Below, piece by piece: positions 27,376-36,500 of a stretch of 64,000 bases of DNA. Position numbers and translations under genes: made by a program. Below the pieces are notes generated by a model. The model was not told the DNA's origin. It searched no databases and saw only the letters and a list, made by a program, of their open reading frames with translations. Source of the stretch: Roseiconus lacunae (GTDB lineage: Bacteria > Planctomycetota > Planctomycetia > Pirellulales > Pirellulaceae); the NCBI RefSeq assembly GCF_008312935.1, contig NZ_VSZO01000017.1:1-64000 (forward strand), read 5' to 3'. Position 1 is the stretch's first letter, and each line of letters starts with the position of its first letter.

Positions 27376-28815
27376 TCAGCCAACGGGGGCCTTGTTCTTC
27401 TTGGGCTTGTAGATTTCCGTGGCCGTCCCAAAGTGAACCTCGCCCGCATTCATCAGCGTTTCGCTGAGTGTGGGGTGAGGGTGGACACTGTCGGTCACGT
27501 CATGAACTTCACAGCCCATCTCGATTGCCAAAACCGCTTCGGCAATCAACTCGCCGGCGCCGCTGCCGACGATACCGCATCCGAGGACGCGGCCGGATTC
27601 CGGGTCGACCAACCACTTCGTCAGGCCTTCGGTGATCCCGAGTGCCTGTGCCCGTCCGCTCGCCGCCCAAGGATACGATTCAACGCTGACGTTGATCCCG
27701 TCCCGCTTCGCCTCGGTTTCGGTCAAACCTGCCCAGGCGATTTCTGGGTCGGTAAAGACGACCGCGGGAATCGCCTTTTTGTCGAACGACGATGTCTTGC
27801 CCGCGATCACTTCAGCCGCGACACGGCCCTCGTGGGTCGCTTTGTGGGCCAGCATTGGGTCACCGGCGATGTCACCGATGGCTAGGATGTGCGGGTCAGC
27901 CGTTCGCTGCTGAGAATCGACTTCGACGAAGCCACGCTGGTTGACCACCACCGACGTGTTCTCCAAGCCGATGTCGCGCGTGACCGGCCGGCGTCCGATG
28001 CTGACCAGGACACGATCAAAACGCTCATGTCCAAAATGGCCCGGGCCTTCGAAGGTGACTTCGACCTTGCCATCGACTTCGGCCATCGAGCCGACTTTGG
28101 TGTTCGTTAGCACGCGACCTTCACAGAGCTTATCGATCCGTTTGGCCAGCGGTTTGACCAGATCACGATCGGCACCGGGAAGCAAGTCTTTGGCCAGCTC
28201 GACGACCGTGACCTTGGAACCCAACTGGGCGTACACGCTGCCCATTTCCAAGCCGATGTAACCGCCGCCGACGACCAGCATTGTTTCGGGAATATCTTGC
28301 AAAGCCAGCGCGCCGGTGCTGTCCATCACCCGATCGCTGACTTTGAACGCCGGAGGCATCGCGGGAACACTCCCGGTCGCCAAGATACAGTGATCGAAAG
28401 TGATCTGGCCGCCTTCGGGGATCGACTCATGATCGCCTTCGAGCGATAACGTGGTTGAGTTAACAAAGCTGCCACGTGCCTGGATCACGTTGACCTTGCG
28501 ACGCTTGGCCAAGTTACCCAAGCCACCGGTCAGGTTGTTGATCACTTGGTCCTTTTGGGCGCGGACTTTGTCGACATCGATCGTCGGTTCGCCGGCGTAC
28601 TCGACGCCCCACTTCTCTTTCAGCTCGCCGACTTCCTGGATCACCTTGGCAACGTGCAAAAGGGCTTTGCTGGGGATACAGCCACGCAGCAGGCACGTGC
28701 CGCCCAATCGCGGTTCGGCTTCGATGATCGTGACGTCCAAACCTTCATCGGCCGCCAGAAAGGCTGCCGCATATCCTCCCGGGCCACCGCCCAAGACAAC
28801 TACAGGGCTATGCAT
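27376..28815 (-). CDS. lpdA: Dihydrolipoyl dehydrogenase (E3), copy 2
   Basis: The protein is 479 residues from ATG 28815. It has FAD-binding VVVLGGGPGGYAAAFLAA at 5-22, the redox pair Cys41/Cys46 in GGTCLLRGCIPSKALLH, NAD-binding VVGGGYIGLEMGSVYAQLG, HILAIGDIAGDPMLAHKA for the second FAD contact, and the catalytic VHPHPTLSETL near the C terminus. It differs from copy 1 in many positions (LLRGC against LRVGC in the active site), so the two may serve different lipoyl complexes, for example pyruvate against 2-oxoglutarate or glycine cleavage. This division is inference. It is the first gene of the lpd-miaB-M16-M16 run. Confidence 0.95.
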   Translation of the reverse strand: MHSPVVVLGGGPGGYAAAFLAADEGLDVTIIEAEPRLGGTCLLRGCIPSKALLHVAKVIQEVGELKEKWGVEYAGEPTIDVDKVRAQKDQVINNLTGGLGNLAKRRKVNVIQARGSFVNSTTLSLEGDHESIPEGGQITFDHCILATGSVPAMPPAFKVSDRVMDSTGALALQDIPETMLVVGGGYIGLEMGSVYAQLGSKVTVVELAKDLLPGADRDLVKPLAKRIDKLCEGRVLTNTKVGSMAEVDGKVEVTFEGPGHFGHERFDRVLVSIGRRPVTRDIGLENTSVVVNQRGFVEVDSQQRTADPHILAIGDIAGDPMLAHKATHEGRVAAEVIAGKTSSFDKKAIPAVVFTDPEIAWAGLTETEAKRDGINVSVESYPWAASGRAQALGITEGLTKWLVDPESGRVLGCGIVGSGAGELIAEAVLAIEMGCEVHDVTDSVHPHPTLSETLMNAGEVHFGTATEIYKPKKNKAPVG

Positions 28816-29027
28816 GATTCTCTATGTTAATCGCGAGTTTCAAAATCCGGTTGCGTTTCGGCGCAATCAATCTCGGTACAGAATGATACCGACCTGCACG
28901 CCCGACAATGTGCGACATGACGGCGGCAATTGAACCACCATCACGTCGGCTTAACGCACGATGAACGCACCCATCGGCCGCCGAGGCATTTGAACCCTTC
29001 GGCGAACCGCTATGGCCGCGATCGGAA
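28816..29027. other. Spacer between rpsD and the lpd-miaB operon
   Basis: Both flanking genes are on the minus strand. The region should hold the lpd promoter and the rpsD 3' end. No hairpin with T-tract, tRNA or small gene with believable composition was found. Confidence 0.3.
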
Positions 29028-29636
29028 TTAGCGAGACAAGAATTCGACGACGGAGTTCGCGTCGACTGGCAGGCTGATGTCGCTGGCGCCAGGCAGGCCG
29101 AGCATGGTCGCTTTCAAGTTTTCGCTGTCGAAGGTGACCCAATCCAATGCGTCCGGAGACGAGTTGGCGATCACGCCACGATAAAGGTTACGAAGATTTT
29201 CGCGTCCGCGGACTTCGACGATGTCACCGGGCCGAAGGATGTAACTGGGCTTATCGACCTTGACGCCGTTGACCAAGAAGTGACCGTGCGCGATTCCTTG
29301 ACGAGCTTGCGGTCGGGTCTTAGTGAAGCCGACGCGACGGACGACGTTATCGAGACGACGCTCGCACATCAGCAACAACAACTCACCGGTGTTGCCCGAC
29401 TTGCGAGAAACGGCGTCAAAGTAACGGCGAAGTTGACGCTCGCCCAATCCATAATAGTGCTTGATCTTTTGCTTTTCCTGCAGTGCCGCACCGTAGTTAC
29501 TCGGGCGGCGGCCACGGACGTGCATCCCCGGAGGTGTGTTGCGGCGATCGAGCGCCCGAGCCGCACCGGCGGTTTCATAGATCAACGTTTGGAGGCGGCG
29601 GTTAACGCGTGCTTTTGGTCCGGTGTAACGTGCCAT
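29028..29636 (-). CDS. rpsD: 30S ribosomal protein S4
   Basis: The protein is 202 residues from ATG 29636, which gives the standard N terminus MARYTGPKARVNRR; a frame extending to 29717 is an artefact. S4 binds 16S rRNA first during assembly of the 30S body. The N-terminal S4 domain (LQEKQKIKHYYGLGERQLRR) and the S4-type RNA-binding fold (RRLDNVVRRVGFTKTRPQAR, GHFLVNGVKVDKPSYILRPG) are intact. No zinc Cys motif is seen near the N terminus. It stands alone instead of in the alpha operon with rpsK, rpsM and rpoA. Confidence 0.98.
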   Translation of the reverse strand: MARYTGPKARVNRRLQTLIYETAGAARALDRRNTPPGMHVRGRRPSNYGAALQEKQKIKHYYGLGERQLRRYFDAVSRKSGNTGELLLLMCERRLDNVVRRVGFTKTRPQARQGIAHGHFLVNGVKVDKPSYILRPGDIVEVRGRENLRNLYRGVIANSSPDALDWVTFDSENLKATMLGLPGASDISLPVDANSVVEFLSR

Positions 29637-29964
29637 TGTTCTTCCAAATTCTCCAGCGCCGTCATCAAATGACGGCAGTAAAAGGGGGATGCCATCGGCC
29701 GGATGCCAAGGCGGCATCGGGGACCTGCAGGCGGCGTGATCCGTCCCTTTGTCGCCGCCACAACCTGGGGCAATGGGGCACCGGACGACTCATCCGGTGG
29801 CGGTCACGCGCAAAATCTCAATGAGGGGCCGCAGAGTGTCGCCGCTGAACGAGCAATTTTCAAGTCCAACGCGGTATTTTGCGATTCTCGACGTCCGAAT
29901 AACACGGTTCATCGTCAGGACGCCCGGTCGACATCAGCCGGGAAGGAACAAAAACGTCAAACGG
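29637..29964. other. Spacer upstream of rpsD
   Basis: This stretch contains the rpsD leader and promoter and the 3' flank of the OleA-like gene. S4 is autoregulatory in other bacteria, so a leader structure is possible, but no specific S4-binding fold could be recognised by eye. No coding frame with protein-like composition is present. Confidence 0.35.
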
Positions 29965-31050
29965 CTACCGTGCGAGCAGGCCGATGTTGCCCGCAATCGG
30001 GGTCTGTCCCCACCGTGCGGCCAGCATCACGCTGTTGATTCCCGACCCGATCCCCAGCATCGCCACTCGGTCGCCATGACAGAGTTCACCACGGTCGGCC
30101 GCCGCCGCGACGGTCAGCGGGAGCGCGACCGATCCGGTGTTGCCAAGTTGCGGGAACGAAATGCTGTCGGTCTCGACGGGCAGGCCCATCGCGTCCAGCA
30201 TCGCCGTGCGGTGCCGCGCCCCGACTTGATGACAAACCGATCGCTGGAGCGTTTCTCGGGTCCAACCGCTTTCGGCGAGCAGCTTTTCAAATCCCGCCAC
30301 ACCGGTCGCGATCCCTTCGGCCATCAGTTTCTCGCTGTCGGTTTCCATCAGTGGCTGCATCGCCGCGCCAGCCGAATCACTGTCACTGACACAAAGGTCA
30401 TGAAATTCGGTGCGAGCCTCGGCAACGCCGCAGTGAACTTCCGCTGCCTCGGGGGCCAGACGGTCGTTCGTTAGCAGCCACGCGCAACTGCCCGATCCGA
30501 TCGTCAGGGATGCGAAAGCGCCTTTGACCGTCTTGCGAGTGAGCGACTCGTCCTGGTTCAGGGCCGCGATGGTTGATTCAAGCAACATCCGGCTGTTTTC
30601 GGTGCCGACGACAATGCCTGCTTCGATCACGCCGGACTGGATCATCATCGCGATTTGAATCGCCCCATTGATGATCCCCAGACATGCGTTGGAAACATCG
30701 TAGACCCAGCAATCTGCCGACAGTCCGATGCCGTGGTGGACCTTCGATGCCGTTGCCGGTTCGAGAAAGTCGCGGCAAACGCTGGCATGGACCAAGCAGC
30801 CCACTTGTTCGGGGGTGATTCCGGCAGCGGCAATCGCCTGGCGTCCGCTTTCGATACTCGGCCCGCTGGGCTGCGTGCCGGTCGGCCAAACGCGGCGTTC
30901 GGCGATCCCGCTCATCAATTCCAGTCGGCCTTCGGGCAGACGCAGCCGATTGTAGAGCGGTGACAGGCGTGATTCGATTTCGGCGCTCGACCAAATCTCC
31001 TCGGGCAGGACGGCTCCGATCGAAGCCAGACGGACTCGGTCAAATCTCAC
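29965..31050 (-). CDS. OleA-like / FabH-family thiolase-fold condensing enzyme
   Basis: The protein is 361 residues with a GTG start at 31050. Thiolase-fold catalytic residues are Cys123 in SNACLGIINGA, His274 in CHQVGARHR and Asn304 in LGNTGSVAL. Upstream of the Cys it has SVCRDFLEPATASKVHHGIG with Glu97. In OleA, which joins two fatty acyl-CoAs head to head for long-chain olefin synthesis, a Glu 26 residues before the Cys acts as catalytic base (Glu117/Cys143 in Xanthomonas campestris), and His-Asn are 30 apart; both spacings match here. This supports OleA over FabH. No oleB, oleC or oleD gene is adjacent, so the product could be a beta-keto acid or ketone feeding another path, or the partners lie elsewhere. 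Confidence 0.82.
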   Translation of the reverse strand: MRFDRVRLASIGAVLPEEIWSSAEIESRLSPLYNRLRLPEGRLELMSGIAERRVWPTGTQPSGPSIESGRQAIAAAGITPEQVGCLVHASVCRDFLEPATASKVHHGIGLSADCWVYDVSNACLGIINGAIQIAMMIQSGVIEAGIVVGTENSRMLLESTIAALNQDESLTRKTVKGAFASLTIGSGSCAWLLTNDRLAPEAAEVHCGVAEARTEFHDLCVSDSDSAGAAMQPLMETDSEKLMAEGIATGVAGFEKLLAESGWTRETLQRSVCHQVGARHRTAMLDAMGLPVETDSISFPQLGNTGSVALPLTVAAAADRGELCHGDRVAMLGIGSGINSVMLAARWGQTPIAGNIGLLAR

Positions 31051-31194
31051 GTCAAATACTCTCGCGTCGTTGACTCTCGCATCATTACTGAGAAAGGCGT
31101 CGGTTCATCATGAATTACGCCTCGCAGACTGCAAAGGGGGAGCCGGGTGCGAAGCGATCGAACACGCGGCAAAACGCCCCAAATCGGCCGCGTT

Positions 31195-31239
31195 TGCTAG
31201 CACAAAATCGCAATGCTAGCACTGCCTGTTGTGCTAGCA
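31195..31239. promoter_or_regulatory. Three spaced copies of palindrome TGCTAGCA (candidate operator cluster)
   Basis: TGCTAGCA occurs at 31195-31202, 31214-31221 and 31232-31239, at spacings of 19 and 18 bp. It is a perfect 8-bp palindrome, and three copies in 45 bp are unlikely by chance. The cluster lies about 145-190 bp upstream of the OleA-like start and about 490 bp upstream of the C26-like start. A dimeric regulator binding cooperatively is the simplest reading, but this is inference and no regulator gene is adjacent. Confidence 0.45.
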
Positions 31240-31713
31240 GACGCGAATTTCCACAAGATATGGAGAAGGTTTGTTTTCGCGGTTTTGAGCGGGTACTTTT
31301 CGTCCCGCTCGGGGAGGCACTTGGTTGTCAGGTGTTTCTGACCGGCAGTGAACCGTGAGTGCGGTCCTTCACAATCAGGGATGATCAAGTGGGAATCCAT
31401 GACGGAACGGTGTTGTCGCTTTCGGCATCGCGGCCTACGTATTTGGCCCCAATGCGTCTGGCTACGTCGCTTCGGAGCCTGCGATCGACATTGCACCAGC
31501 ATCACCCAGTCGGGGACGGCACTCTAAAGGAATTATTCCTTCGTTCGCTACCGCGTTTCTCTACGACATCTCTTTTCGAACACAACAGTCGATCGGCTTT
31601 GTCGCCAAGCAAGGCGAGAAGGTCTCTCCCGCCCGTTCATTGTTCGAGGGACCGCGCGTGTTTCGTTTGATGTAACACGTTGTTACGTCTTTTCTTGCTA
31701 TTTCGACTTTTAT

Positions 31714-31719
31714 GAGGAA
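31714..31719 (+). promoter_or_regulatory. Ribosome binding site deciding the C26-like start
   Basis: GAGGAA sits seven bases before the ATG at 31727 and overlaps an alternative ATG at 31712, which has no such site in front of it. This selects 31727 as the start. Confidence 0.6.
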
Positions 31720-31726
31720 ATGTCGG

Positions 31727-32500
31727 ATGTCTAGCGATGTTATGACTCGCAAACCGGTTATCGGAATTAACTGCGACTTCAAGGCGGCCGATCGCAACAA
31801 ACCTGGCTTCGCTTATCTGGCGGCAGGTTACTTTCAGTCGATTGATTCAGCAGGGGGCATTCCGGTCGTCCTTCCACCGATGGACGATTCTCAATCGATC
31901 GCTCGCGCATTGGAGCTGGTCGATGGGTTCATGATGATCGGTGGCGGTGACCTTGACCCGCGAAACGATGGATTCATGTTGCACAGCAGCGTGCGGCCGA
32001 TGGATCCGGTTCGCGAAACTAGCGATCGTCTGTTGATGGCAGAAATCGCCGAGCGACGCATCCCGCTGTTGGCCATCGGTGCCGGCATGCAGTTGATGAA
32101 TGTGCAGCAAGGAGGAAACTTGTTCTTGCACATCAAGGAAGACCTTCCCGACGCCGTTCCTCACCTGGACCCGCACGACCCCAGTCACCGCCACACGCTG
32201 GAAGTGGAAAGTGATTCGTTGGTCGGCCGCGTGTTCGGCGACGGCGAAATCCGTGTCAGCAGCCGTCACCATATGGCGATCGACGAGGTCGCTCCGGGGT
32301 TCCGTGTGACCGCTCGTTGTCCCGATGGCGTGATCGAAGCCATCGAAAGTGAAATGATGGACTGGTTCGCCATCGGCACCCAGTTCCATCCCGAATGCGC
32401 CGCCGCGTCCGCACTCGACGTCCGTATTTTTGAAGAGTTCATTGAAGGCATCGTTGCCGGCAAGGCCGAAGAGGCCGACAGCCTGCGATTGGTAGCCTAG
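31727..32500 (+). CDS. Peptidase C26 / class I glutamine amidotransferase-fold protein lacking the catalytic Cys
   Basis: The protein is 257 residues from ATG 31727, chosen because GAGGAA lies seven bases upstream; a start at 31712 has no ribosome binding site. It follows the PuuD-type gamma-glutamyl-GABA hydrolase family along its length: KPVIGINCDF at the N terminus, VDGFMMIGGGDLDPRNDG, PLLAIGAGMQLMNVQQGGNL and IGTQFHPECAA. In active members the elbow reads GICRGMQ with nucleophilic Cys; here it is AIGAGMQ, with Gly118 in place of Cys. The His and Glu of FHPE are kept. Hydrolysis by the normal mechanism is therefore not expected, and it may be a binding protein or use another chemistry. A terminator-like hairpin follows. 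Confidence 0.82.
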   Translation: MSSDVMTRKPVIGINCDFKAADRNKPGFAYLAAGYFQSIDSAGGIPVVLPPMDDSQSIARALELVDGFMMIGGGDLDPRNDGFMLHSSVRPMDPVRETSDRLLMAEIAERRIPLLAIGAGMQLMNVQQGGNLFLHIKEDLPDAVPHLDPHDPSHRHTLEVESDSLVGRVFGDGEIRVSSRHHMAIDEVAPGFRVTARCPDGVIEAIESEMMDWFAIGTQFHPECAAASALDVRIFEEFIEGIVAGKAEEADSLRLVA

Positions 32501-32516
32501 TCCACGTTCTCTCCTC

Positions 32517-32578
32517 AAAGCGACCCTCATCGACGGTCGGATCTGCTGTTCCCACGGCAGGTTCGACCGTTCGCTTTT
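32517..32578 (+). terminator. Possible terminator after the C26-like gene
   Basis: AAAGCGA at 32517-32523 pairs with TCGCTTTT at 32571-32578, and inside it CGACGGTC pairs with GACCG near 32564-32568. The long arm is imperfect and ends in four T residues. It lies 16-78 bp after the stop codon. The pairing is visible, but the loop is long and the T-tract short, so function is uncertain. Confidence 0.35.
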
Positions 32579-32790
32579 GAGTTCATACGTTTTTCCCGGT
32601 AGCGTCACAGATGGCTCGGTAGCGGAACGCGCCGAGCGTTTCGGCCACTAGTCATCACCGAAAGCCTCCGCGGCTTCCGCTACGGCTTTCTCCCTTCCCG
32701 GACCTGACAGCGATCGACGCACCGACAAGCTGTTAAACTAGGGGGGTAATGGCCGTACCACTCTCCCCGCCTTCCCCACCGGAGTCCAAC

Positions 32791-33537
32791 GTGCTTGATA
32801 CCTTTGCCCTTGCGTGCGTGCGTTCCGCCTACAGATCCATACTGTTTGCAAGCTTCATCGTCGCGGCCGTCTCGGTGAACGCGGACGAGCCCGTGTTCAC
32901 GCCGCTGTTTGATGGGGACACACTGGAAGGATGGGAAGGCGATGATCGGTTTTGGCGAGCCGAAGACGGCGTGCTGATCGGTCAAACCACTGCCGATGTC
33001 ACGACCGAGAAAAACACTTTCCTTGCCTACACCAAAAAAGACTTCGGCGATTTCGAACTGCGATTCTCCTACCGCGTCACCGGCGGCAATTCCGGAGTTC
33101 AGTACCGCAGCGAGTTGATTAACAAATGGGTCGTCAAAGGGCTGCAGGCCGATTTTGAAGACCAAATGCATCAAGGCAAAGACAAGTTCTCGGGAATGTT
33201 TTTTGAAGAGAACGGGCGCATGTTTATGGGGCAGCGTGGTGACGTCGTCATCGTTCGCAGCAATCCCACGAACCCGAAGAAACCAAGGATCGAAAAGATC
33301 GCGACAGTTGGCTCTGGCGATGAACTTGAAACGCACATCAAACGCGATGGCTGGAATGACTACGTCGTAATCGCTAAGGGCAATGTTTTTATCCATATCA
33401 TCAACGGCCATGTGATGTCGGTCGGGATTGATGAGGATGAATTGAATGCCAAGGCATCAGGGATCATCGCTTGGCAATTGCATGCCGGGCCACCTCTGAA
33501 GATCGAGATGAAGAATGTTCGTATCCGCGAACTCTAA
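32791..33537 (+). CDS. Secreted DUF1080 (3-keto-disaccharide hydrolase / LamG-like) protein
   Basis: The protein is 248 residues from GTG 32791, preferred because GGAG lies six bases upstream and the N terminus then reads as a signal peptide (RSILFASFIVAAVSVNADEP). An ATG at 32749 is the alternative. The mature protein is a DUF1080 concanavalin-like beta-sandwich: FTPLFDGDTLEGWEGDDRFW, DFGDFELRFSYRVTGGNSGV, GWNDYVVIAKGNVFIHIING, then SGIIAWQLHAGPPLKIEMKN. DUF1080 proteins are abundant in planctomycetes; some cleave 3-keto sugars, others probably just bind glycans. It ends 50 bp before the giant hydrolase/propeller gene on the same strand, so the two are likely expressed together in sugar or glycoside breakdown outside the cytoplasm. 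Confidence 0.9.
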   Translation: MLDTFALACVRSAYRSILFASFIVAAVSVNADEPVFTPLFDGDTLEGWEGDDRFWRAEDGVLIGQTTADVTTEKNTFLAYTKKDFGDFELRFSYRVTGGNSGVQYRSELINKWVVKGLQADFEDQMHQGKDKFSGMFFEENGRMFMGQRGDVVIVRSNPTNPKKPRIEKIATVGSGDELETHIKRDGWNDYVVIAKGNVFIHIINGHVMSVGIDEDELNAKASGIIAWQLHAGPPLKIEMKNVRIREL

Positions 33538-33587
33538 GTCGTTTTTCCGATCTCACACTCCGCCTCTTGACTTGCCCACGATCCGCC

Positions 33588-36500
33588 ATGTGCCTTCGAA
33601 TGCCCCCTTGGCTGTTGCTCACGTTCACAGCGGTGCTGTGTTCCCCCGCCAGTGATTCGGCCGCCAATGATGTACCAATCACAACGACGCCTGACAAAAT
33701 CGGGCTCTCCGCTGAAAAACTACGGCACATCACCAGCTACCTTCAAAGCGAAGTGGATTCTGGGCATCTTGTCGGTGCGGTCGCCGCCGTCAGTCGACAT
33801 GGAAAGGTCGGCTACATCGAAGCGGTCGGAAATCGAGAGCTTGCGTCAACTCAACCGATGCCGGCGGACGCATTGTTTCGAATCGCATCAATGACCAAGG
33901 CCGTCACCAGCGCCGCGGTCATGAGCTTGGTCGAGGAACAGGCGATCGCTCTGGACGATCCGGTTTCGAAATACATCCCTGAACTCGCAAACTTGCGAGT
34001 CATCAAGAGTGTCGAAGGGGAAGCAACCGAAACCGTTCAAGCGAAACGAGAACCGACGATCCACGATTTGTTGACACATCGATCGGGTTTCACCTACGGC
34101 TGGTCGGGACCAGAGAAACTGAACGCCGCATACCAAACGCAAAACATTCCCAATCTGTTCGAACCGATCGAAGAAACGATCGGTGACCGGGTAAAACGTC
34201 TCGCGAACGTTCCGCTGAAATTTCAGCCGGGATCCGATTGGAACTATGGGGTGTCGACCGACATCTTGGGACGAATCATCGAAATCAGTTCGGGCCTGAC
34301 TCTTGATCAGTTCTTTCGCGAGCGTATCTTTCGCCCACTGGGGATGCATGACACTTACTTCTATGTCCCCAAGGCTAAGCAGCAGCGGTTGGCGGGACTG
34401 ACAACCATCGACAAAAACCGGAACCTTCAGCCGGTCGGAGATGTTCCGGTTCAGGCGGGGTTCCTGCGTTTCTCGGCAAACTACTGCACCACTCCGGGAA
34501 CGTTCTTTTCCGGCGGCGGCGGATTGGTGTCGACCGCGACCGACTACATGACGTTCTTGCACATGCTGCTGCACGAAGGGGAACTGAACGGAACTCGCAT
34601 TCTCGAGCGAGCGACGGTCAACCAAATGACTTCGAATCAGATTGGTGATCGAACCATCCCTTTCCCCGGACATGGTGATGGGTTCGGCCTGGGATTCGGG
34701 GTCGTGACCGAGAGATCTTTCGGGCAATCGGAATTCTCAGTCGGCAGCTTCTCCTGGGGCGGAATCTTTAACACGTATTACTGGGTTGATCCGCAAGAAC
34801 AATTCGTCGGCGTGTTGATGACGCAAGTCTTTCCGCACGATCACCTGAATACACGCGACGAATTTCGCCGTCTTGCGTACGAAGCGATTGACGATTCAGG
34901 ATTTCAAAAACTATATCACTACCAGCCTGGTGAAGCATACGCCAACCCGCACTTCAACGGACGACAGTTGCGAGTTAACGGAGCAGAAATATCGACACAT
35001 CCAAAGTTTGCGTCGCGAAGTGAGACGCGTTCCAGCGGGTTGGCAAGGATTCGTATTGATGAGGACTTGCGAACGATTCGGCGTGCGGATTTAGAACTCG
35101 ACGTCTGGGGTGGGCACCCGGGAACACTAAACAAACGCGTCACGATCAACGGACGAAGCACTTACTTCTTTCCCGAAGTTGGCACGGCGTCCGATCAATG
35201 CACACACCAGTCGCCGACGTTTAACTTGCGACCGACCGATCTGGTCAATGGTTACAACTCCATGCAATTCGCATGCGATACGGGGGAGACGTTTTGGGGG
35301 CACTACCTTGTTGACCGAGCCACCCTGTGCATCGGACTCGATCGTGACGACGATCGATTGAAGGACTTCGGCATCGCCGACTTTGATGCCACCGTTAATG
35401 TTCATCCGGCAGACGATTCAATTGAAGGCTTTGTCTTGTCGATTCAATCGCCGAAGGCGTCGCACGACCAAGTCAAATCCGTTCGGTATGAGGCTCGATA
35501 CGTTGGCTACGACGAAAACGGAAACGGTTCGCGTGCCGATTGGCATCAGGTCGCAACCTGGACTGCCGAGGAAACCCGTTATCCGGGTTCGGATGACTCA
35601 CATCCATCCGCGACCGATTCTGGTCTGGCCACGATTCGCTGGGAAACATCGCTATTGCCAAAACAAACCGGGATTCAGGTACGAGCGATCATCCATTTTT
35701 CCGGCCCTGATGATTTCCGGTTTCTAACTTCGCTGTCTGCCCCGTTTGCGATTCAGCGGGATCCTGCGAACAAGGTCACGTTGTACCATTCGGACGATTT
35801 ACCGAGACCGTTTTGGTCGAGAGCGAACCGGACGAAGCAGTGCACGATCAAACTCGACATCGACCCAGCGAACATCGAATCCGTCGAACTTCATGTCGTC
35901 GCCTGGACCGGTGGTGCGGGCGACATAAACGACTACTTCACGTTAAACGGACATCCAGTCGCGATCGCCGAAGGACACGATCACCAGACGGTCTATTCCC
36001 GCGTCCCCATTGACCGAAGCTGGTTGCTTCAAGGCGAGAACAAACTGGTGCTACGTTCAAGCACGGAACACCATGGCATCGAAATCATGGCCCCGGGGCC
36101 CGCACTAATGATTCGCAGCCATGTGCCAGAACCCAATCCGGTGTCAGTTTCCACGGCACAAGTTCATGGGTTGGAATGTTACCGGGTCGAGACACCCAAA
36201 GCGACGTACTACCTAGACAAAATCGGCGCCGGATTGGCGAGCCTTGTCGACCAAGACGGCAATGACTGGATTGGTTTCGATCCAACCGAAGGTACCGCGG
36301 CGGGTGGAGAGTACCGCGGTTTTCCGAATGCCGTCTTCAAAGAAGCGGGCAACTACTTTCATGCATTAAATAGCGGGACCGATCGCTGCACCACAACGAT
36401 CGAGCACGCCTCACCACATCGCGTCGTGATATCGGCACTCTCTGACAACCAGTTGTGGAAAGGGCGCTACACGTTTACCGAATCATCGTGCACATTCACG

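Larger units (their letters stand above)
31051..31726. other. Long divergent intergenic region with TGCTAGCA motifs
   Basis: About 675 bp separate the OleA-like gene (minus) from the peptidase-C26-like gene (plus), so two promoters should lie here. It contains the triple TGCTAGCA motif at 31195-31239, listed separately. Small frames across the region (for example at 31110-31358 and 31359-31670) lack protein-like composition. No tRNA or terminator with a T-tract was recognised. Confidence 0.4.

Noticed and set aside
29637-29964. S4 autoregulatory leader in front of rpsD
   Set aside because: Expected from other bacteria, but no pseudoknot-like pairing could be supported from the sequence alone.
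31110-31358. 82-residue plus-strand frame covering the TGCTAGCA cluster
   Set aside because: It lacks protein-like composition and would place the palindromes in coding DNA without any start signal.
31359-31670. 103-residue plus-strand frame upstream of the C26-like gene
   Set aside because: Its composition is that of random GC-rich DNA, and it is not coupled to a start signal.
33888-34727. 279-residue minus-strand frame opposite the giant hydrolase gene
   Set aside because: It is antisense to the beta-lactamase-like module, with no domain or start site.
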